Positions 60,146 to 64,000 of a stretch of 64,000 nt of DNA are shown here, in pieces (position 1 is the first letter of the stretch; every line of letters begins with the position of its first letter). This DNA is from Dolichospermum flos-aquae CCAP 1403/13F (lineage in GTDB: Bacteria > Cyanobacteriota > Cyanobacteriia > Cyanobacteriales > Nostocaceae). Location of the stretch: positions 4,903,334 to 4,967,333 of the forward strand of contig NZ_CP051206.1 in NCBI RefSeq assembly GCF_012516395.1, in the 5' to 3' direction. The position numbers and the translations under genes were made by a program. The notes beneath the pieces are model-generated. The model was not told where the DNA came from. It saw only the letters and a list, made by a program, of their open reading frames with translations, and ran no database searches.

Positions 60146-61936
60146 ATGACTCATTTTCTCCCTAAGCTGTTATATATTACAAAAGGCAATCATAAATCGC
60201 TTGTAGCGATGCTTTTTCTATTCATCCTTGTTTCTAGCTTAGAAGTTTTTGGAACTGGCATGATTGCTCCATTCATTAGCATCGCTATCAGTCCAGATGC
60301 AATCAAAAGTATTTACTGGTTAGATTTAATTTACAAACAGTTGCATTTTAACTCTGAGCAGCAATTTTTGATCATTCTAGGATCTGTAGTTATTATTGCC
60401 TTTTATCTAAAAGCATTCTTGGCTTTTAATGCTCAAAAAGCAGTGTTCAAATTTAGCTCTAGTTTGAAAAGAGAACTGTCTTGTAAGCTTCTAAAAGCAT
60501 ATATCGAAGCTCCTTATGGCTACCACCTACGGATTAATTCAGCAACACTTATTCAGAATATCACTAACACAACAGATGCAGTTTCTATTGGTATAGTATC
60601 TACATTTTTGACATTTATCTCTAATACGGTAGTTGTCCTAGCATTAATGCTGCTTTTAATCAAAACTAATGCGATCGCCTTAATTCTTATTGCGGTGCTG
60701 CTACTTATTTCTTTTGGATTGTTGCATCCAATGAAAGACCGTTTAGCTCGTTGGAGTAAAGAGGGGTTTCATGCTTATGGGGAGATGATTCGGATTACAA
60801 ATCATGGATTAGGGGGATTGAAAGAAACTCGTATTATTGGTTGCGAATCCTATTTTGAGGATCAGATGGAGGAGCAATCAAAAATTTATGCCAAAAGTAA
60901 CACTTTAGCTTCATCCTATGGTAATCTTCCCCGCTTTGTACTTGAGCCGTTAATGATGAGTTTCTTAATAGGCTTTACATTTTTATTTATCACCTTAAAT
61001 CAAGATAAAACGCAAAATCTGACTGGGGTTTTAGGAATTTTTGCGCTTGCTTCAGTTCGTCTGCTACCAGCATTTGGAAATTTAATCTCTGGCATTAATG
61101 TAATTAGAGGTAACAGTTATTCTCTTGATCAGCTATTTTTTGATTTGAAAGAATTGGAAAAAGAAAAGCTGATAAGTAACTTTGATTCTGCTAGAGTTTC
61201 TAACAAATTATTGCCAAAAGGGCAGCAAACATTTCGGTTTGCTGATAAAGTTATTTTAGATGGACTCACTTTTCAATATCCTAACACTGACAGAAATGTA
61301 CTAGAAGATATTTCCCTATCTATTCGCAAGGGAGAGTCTATTGGACTAATTGGTAAGTCTGGTGCTGGTAAAACCACTTTGGTTGATGTTATTCTCGGTC
61401 TTTTTATCCCTCAATTTGGAGATATCAAAGTTGACGGAGTTTCAGTTTATAGCGATTTGCGCTCCTGGCAGAATATGCTTGGCTATGTTCCCCAATCTAT
61501 ATTTTTGATTGACGATACCCTTGAACGAAATATTGCTTATGGAGTTGCTGATCATTTAATTGACCAAAATAAATTAAAGAAAGCGATTGCAATGGCTCAA
61601 CTTGGCGAGGTAGTCGAGCAACTTCCAGATGGAGTGAAAACTATTATTGGTGAACGGGGAGTTCTTTTATCAGGAGGACAACGCCAAAGGGTTGGAATTG
61701 CGAGGGTGCTTTATCACGAAAGAGAAATACTGGTTTTTGATGAAGCCACCGCCGCTTTAGATACTGAAACAGAACATCTGATTACTGAAGCAACAAAAGC
61801 TTTAGCTGGTAGTAAGACAATCATTATTATTGCTCACCGTCTTTCCACAATTGAGCATTGCGATTGTATTTATCAACTTGAACAGGGTCGAATTCTCAAA
61901 TCAGGCAGTTACCAGGAAGTGATTGTAGGCAGATAA
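60146..61936 (+). CDS. ABC transporter ATP-binding/permease, glycan or lipid-linked oligosaccharide flippase
   Basis: 596 residues, a fused half-transporter. Six hydrophobic helices lie in 1-330. The ATPase domain has Walker A GKSGAGKTTL near 405, signature LSGGQRQRVGIARVLY near 508, and Walker B ILVFDEATAALD followed by IIIAHRLSTIEH. It resembles MsbA/PglK-type exporters. In this locus it most likely flips the lipid-linked glycan to the periplasmic side. It begins after the IS5 remnant, so it may have its own promoter. Confidence 0.93.
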   Translation: MTHFLPKLLYITKGNHKSLVAMLFLFILVSSLEVFGTGMIAPFISIAISPDAIKSIYWLDLIYKQLHFNSEQQFLIILGSVVIIAFYLKAFLAFNAQKAVFKFSSSLKRELSCKLLKAYIEAPYGYHLRINSATLIQNITNTTDAVSIGIVSTFLTFISNTVVVLALMLLLIKTNAIALILIAVLLLISFGLLHPMKDRLARWSKEGFHAYGEMIRITNHGLGGLKETRIIGCESYFEDQMEEQSKIYAKSNTLASSYGNLPRFVLEPLMMSFLIGFTFLFITLNQDKTQNLTGVLGIFALASVRLLPAFGNLISGINVIRGNSYSLDQLFFDLKELEKEKLISNFDSARVSNKLLPKGQQTFRFADKVILDGLTFQYPNTDRNVLEDISLSIRKGESIGLIGKSGAGKTTLVDVILGLFIPQFGDIKVDGVSVYSDLRSWQNMLGYVPQSIFLIDDTLERNIAYGVADHLIDQNKLKKAIAMAQLGEVVEQLPDGVKTIIGERGVLLSGGQRQRVGIARVLYHEREILVFDEATAALDTETEHLITEATKALAGSKTIIIIAHRLSTIEHCDCIYQLEQGRILKSGSYQEVIVGR

Positions 61937-62069
61937 GAAATTATGTCATTTTTCATCCGATTTAAAAATTATCTCCGTGCTTCACTGACTCCTGACTAGT
62001 GGAAGAAAGCAAAAAGGTTCTAAATTTTAGATTTTTTATAATCTTAATTCAAAAAGGATTGAACAATCA

Positions 62070-63218
62070 ATGAAAATGGCTTACGTTACTAATTTTGATG
62101 CAAGAACTCTAAGCAATAAGTGGTCTGGGCTAGGCTATTATATTGCTGAGTCACTTCAAAAGCAATCTATACCTCTTGATTACATTGGACCATTAGAGGA
62201 TAAATTAACTCTACAATTTGTGAATAAGTTGAAAAGTCGTTACTACAAATGTTTTGGAGAAAACTATATAAAATATATCGAGCCATTAATTTTAAAAAAC
62301 TATGCAAGGCAAATTTCTAAAAATCTCAACAACATCAAAGCTGATGTTGTATTCAGTGCAGGAAGTGATTCAATTGCCTATCTAGAATGTAATCAACCGA
62401 TTGTTTTCTGGGCAGATGCAACCTTTGCAAATTTAATAGATTTTTACCCTGTATATAGTAATCTCTGTAAAGAATCTCTCCATAATGCCCATTTAATTCA
62501 GAGTATTAGTCTCAAGAAATCTCAGTTAGCAATTTACTCCTCTGAATGGGCAGCCCAAACGGCTATTAACTATTACAATGCCGATCCTGAAAAGGTGAAA
62601 GTTGTACCTTTTGGAGCTAATATTGAAAGTGATCACAATATTGACGACATTACAGCTGCAATTGAATCTAGACCAATTGATAAATGCAAACTCTTATTTT
62701 TAGGAGTTGACTGGTTTCGTAAGGGCGGTGATGTTGCCCTAGAGGTGGCTAAAAAACTGAATAATTCAGGGTTAAAAACTGAATTAACAATAGTTGGCTG
62801 TCAACCGACTGAAGACGAACCCCTACCTAATTTCGTTAAAGTTCTGGGTTTTATTCCAAAATCTACTCTTGAGGGTAAAAAGAAAATATATCAACTTATT
62901 GCCGATTCTCATTTCTTAATTCTACCTTCAATAGCGGACTGTACCCCTATTGTTTTCGCTGAGGCAAATTCTCTAGGAGTGCCTTGTATCTCTAGAAGAG
63001 TTGGTGGAATTCCGACAATAATCAAAGATGATTTGAATGGCAAGCTATTTGATCGGGATAGCGATCCTTTTGAATACTGTGAATACATTTTTAATATCTT
63101 TACCAACTATACTCAATACAAAGAATTAGCTCTCTCTGCTTTTAATGAATACGAATCGCGCCTGAACTGGAGAGTAGCTGGTCAGAAAGTTAGAGATTTG
63201 CTCATGACAATAGCATAA
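62070..63218 (+). CDS. Glycosyltransferase family 4
   Basis: 382 residues, GT-B fold. The N-terminal acceptor domain is followed by the C-terminal nucleotide-sugar domain: KLLFLGVDWFRKGGDVALEV, LTIVGCQPTEDEP, and the EX7E-type SIADCTPIVFAEANSLGVPC with both Glu/Asp positions. It retains the donor configuration. A cytoplasmic-face transferase for the surface glycan, 133 bp after the ABC gene. Confidence 0.92.
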   Translation: MKMAYVTNFDARTLSNKWSGLGYYIAESLQKQSIPLDYIGPLEDKLTLQFVNKLKSRYYKCFGENYIKYIEPLILKNYARQISKNLNNIKADVVFSAGSDSIAYLECNQPIVFWADATFANLIDFYPVYSNLCKESLHNAHLIQSISLKKSQLAIYSSEWAAQTAINYYNADPEKVKVVPFGANIESDHNIDDITAAIESRPIDKCKLLFLGVDWFRKGGDVALEVAKKLNNSGLKTELTIVGCQPTEDEPLPNFVKVLGFIPKSTLEGKKKIYQLIADSHFLILPSIADCTPIVFAEANSLGVPCISRRVGGIPTIIKDDLNGKLFDRDSDPFEYCEYIFNIFTNYTQYKELALSAFNEYESRLNWRVAGQKVRDLLMTIA

Positions 63219-63232
63219 AAATTGCAAATATT

Positions 63233-64000
63233 ATGAAAAACGCCGAAAAAGTTTTCGTTAGACTCAACGGACGGCTGGGTAATCAGTTGTTTCAACTGGC
63301 TTTAGCTTTGAATATTTCACAGCGATTTAAGGTTAAAGTTTTGCTAGATGATTATTTGTCCATACGCCAAGGATTTGAAAGATTCTTATTTAAAGATTTG
63401 TCTGTATTTAACTATTTTCAATATTGCTCCAAGCTGCATTCATTTACTAATAGAGTTCAGCATAATTCTACCCTCAGAAAGTTTTACAAGCCAAATAATA
63501 TATTCATAGAAAGTGAGAAAAATAATTATGAATTAGATTTCGCACAACCATATAAATCATATACGGGATTTTTTCAATCGCCCAGATTTTTCCCAGAAAG
63601 AGACGTAATTCTTAAAGCCTTCTCTTTAAGCAGTGAATTTATATGTGAACCGCTTTCGGGACTTTTGGATTTGATGGAAAAAACAGAATGTCTTGCGATT
63701 AGTGTTAGAAGAGGTGACTTTTTCGAGAATTCTGGCTTGGGAGTATGTTCAAATGAATATTATATTAATGCCATCAATTTTGTTCGAGACAGAAGATCCA
63801 TTGATTGTATCTTTGTTTTTTCTGATGATATTGCCTACTGTCGTGAACTCCTAGCTTTGCTTGATTGTCAAGTTATTTATGTGGAAGGATTTACACCTGC
63901 AAAATCCTTGTATTTAATGAGTCAATGTAAGCATTTTGTGATTGCAAACAGCACCTTTAGTTGGTGGGGTGCTTGGTTATCAGAGCATAAAGATAAGTTG
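63233..64000 (+). CDS. Alpha-1,2-fucosyltransferase-like (GT11), 3' end beyond window
   Basis: Open for 256 codons from ATG 63233 to the window edge without a stop; translated by hand. GT11 motifs: VRLNGRLGNQLFQLALALNI, the GDP-fucose-binding ISVRRGDFFEN (H/S-x-R-R-x-D), and HFVIANSTFSWWGAWLSEHK. It starts 15 bp after the GT4 stop, so it shares the operon. It would add fucose, or a similar GDP-sugar, in alpha-1,2 linkage. Only the last 30 or so residues appear to be missing. Confidence 0.9.
   Translation, partial: MKNAEKVFVRLNGRLGNQLFQLALALNISQRFKVKVLLDDYLSIRQGFERFLFKDLSVFNYFQYCSKLHSFTNRVQHNSTLRKFYKPNNIFIESEKNNYELDFAQPYKSYTGFFQSPRFFPERDVILKAFSLSSEFICEPLSGLLDLMEKTECLAISVRRGDFFENSGLGVCSNEYYINAINFVRDRRSIDCIFVFSDDIAYCRELLALLDCQVIYVEGFTPAKSLYLMSQCKHFVIANSTFSWWGAWLSEHKDKL

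Overview
The window is cyanobacterial chromosome, most likely from a filamentous Nostocales genome (Anabaena/Dolichospermum/Aphanizomenon type; the genus is inference). The evidence is the gene set: proton extrusion protein PxcA, NdhO, ChlP, a Ycf37-like TPR protein, a DUF3082 protein, and cyanobacterial leuS, gatB, cysS, rsmA, ispE, rpmI and rplT. It also includes scattered copies of the HIP1 octamer GCGATCGC (for example near 7761, 29553, 32483, 38880 and 47856), heptanucleotide STRR repeats, very AT-rich spacers and many small palindromic repeats. No rRNA, tRNA or CRISPR array was recognised.

Layout. 1-2.9 kb: 3'-truncated pxcA (-), divergent from a P-loop/SF1-helicase-like gene. 3.0-6.6 kb: an orphan double-glycine-leader peptide, then a translationally coupled pair of an EACC1-like protein and a caspase/coiled-coil/FGE-sulfatase protein. 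The FGE domain carries an in-frame TAG, and beyond it lies a C-terminal segment that looks like a diversity-generating-retroelement (DGR) variable region. 6.8-13 kb: DUF4351-type protein, Uma2 nuclease between direct repeats, leuS, a cold-shock/TM/sunset fusion, and a decayed PrlF/YhaV toxin-antitoxin locus. 13.1-16.3 kb: gatB and a TnpB element with its omega-RNA end. 16.4-21.2 kb: a giant secreted S8 protease with Calx-beta and RTX-like repeats. 21.7-25.1 kb: an XRE/NB-ARC ATPase whose last codons are overwritten by a complete IS1634-family element with a target-site duplication.

25.1-36 kb: Uma2 remnant, CobW-type metallochaperone, Uma2, cysS, tldD/Uma2/tldE, ndhO, a DUF4351-type paralogue, a mutM remnant and chlP. 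36-49 kb: copper amine oxidase, Ycf37-like protein, periplasmic binding protein, rplT-rpmI, a repeat-dense stretch with tandem promoter-like repeats and a 126-bp MITE, a ParD/ParE pair, an FHA fragment cut by an IS66 relic, a palindrome array, DUF2237, a scar joining two broken genes, a CAP protein, rsmA-ispE-DUF3082, and a receiver/AraC regulator with Glu at the phosphoacceptor position.

49.6-64 kb is a surface-polysaccharide locus. A WecG/TagA/CpsF transferase and a Wzc-like chain-length/autokinase protein run leftward. A rightward run holds a DegT/StrS aminotransferase, WbqC, a second PLP-fold enzyme, a GNAT acetyltransferase, a PhyH-type dioxygenase, a broken methyltransferase, GT2, an ABC flippase, GT4 and a fucosyltransferase cut by the window edge. 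Together these could make, decorate, flip and polymerise an amino-/deoxy-sugar glycan. The most unusual items are the caspase-FGE gene with the DGR-like end, the MITE with a related empty site next to it, and the number of gene fragments joined at repeats.
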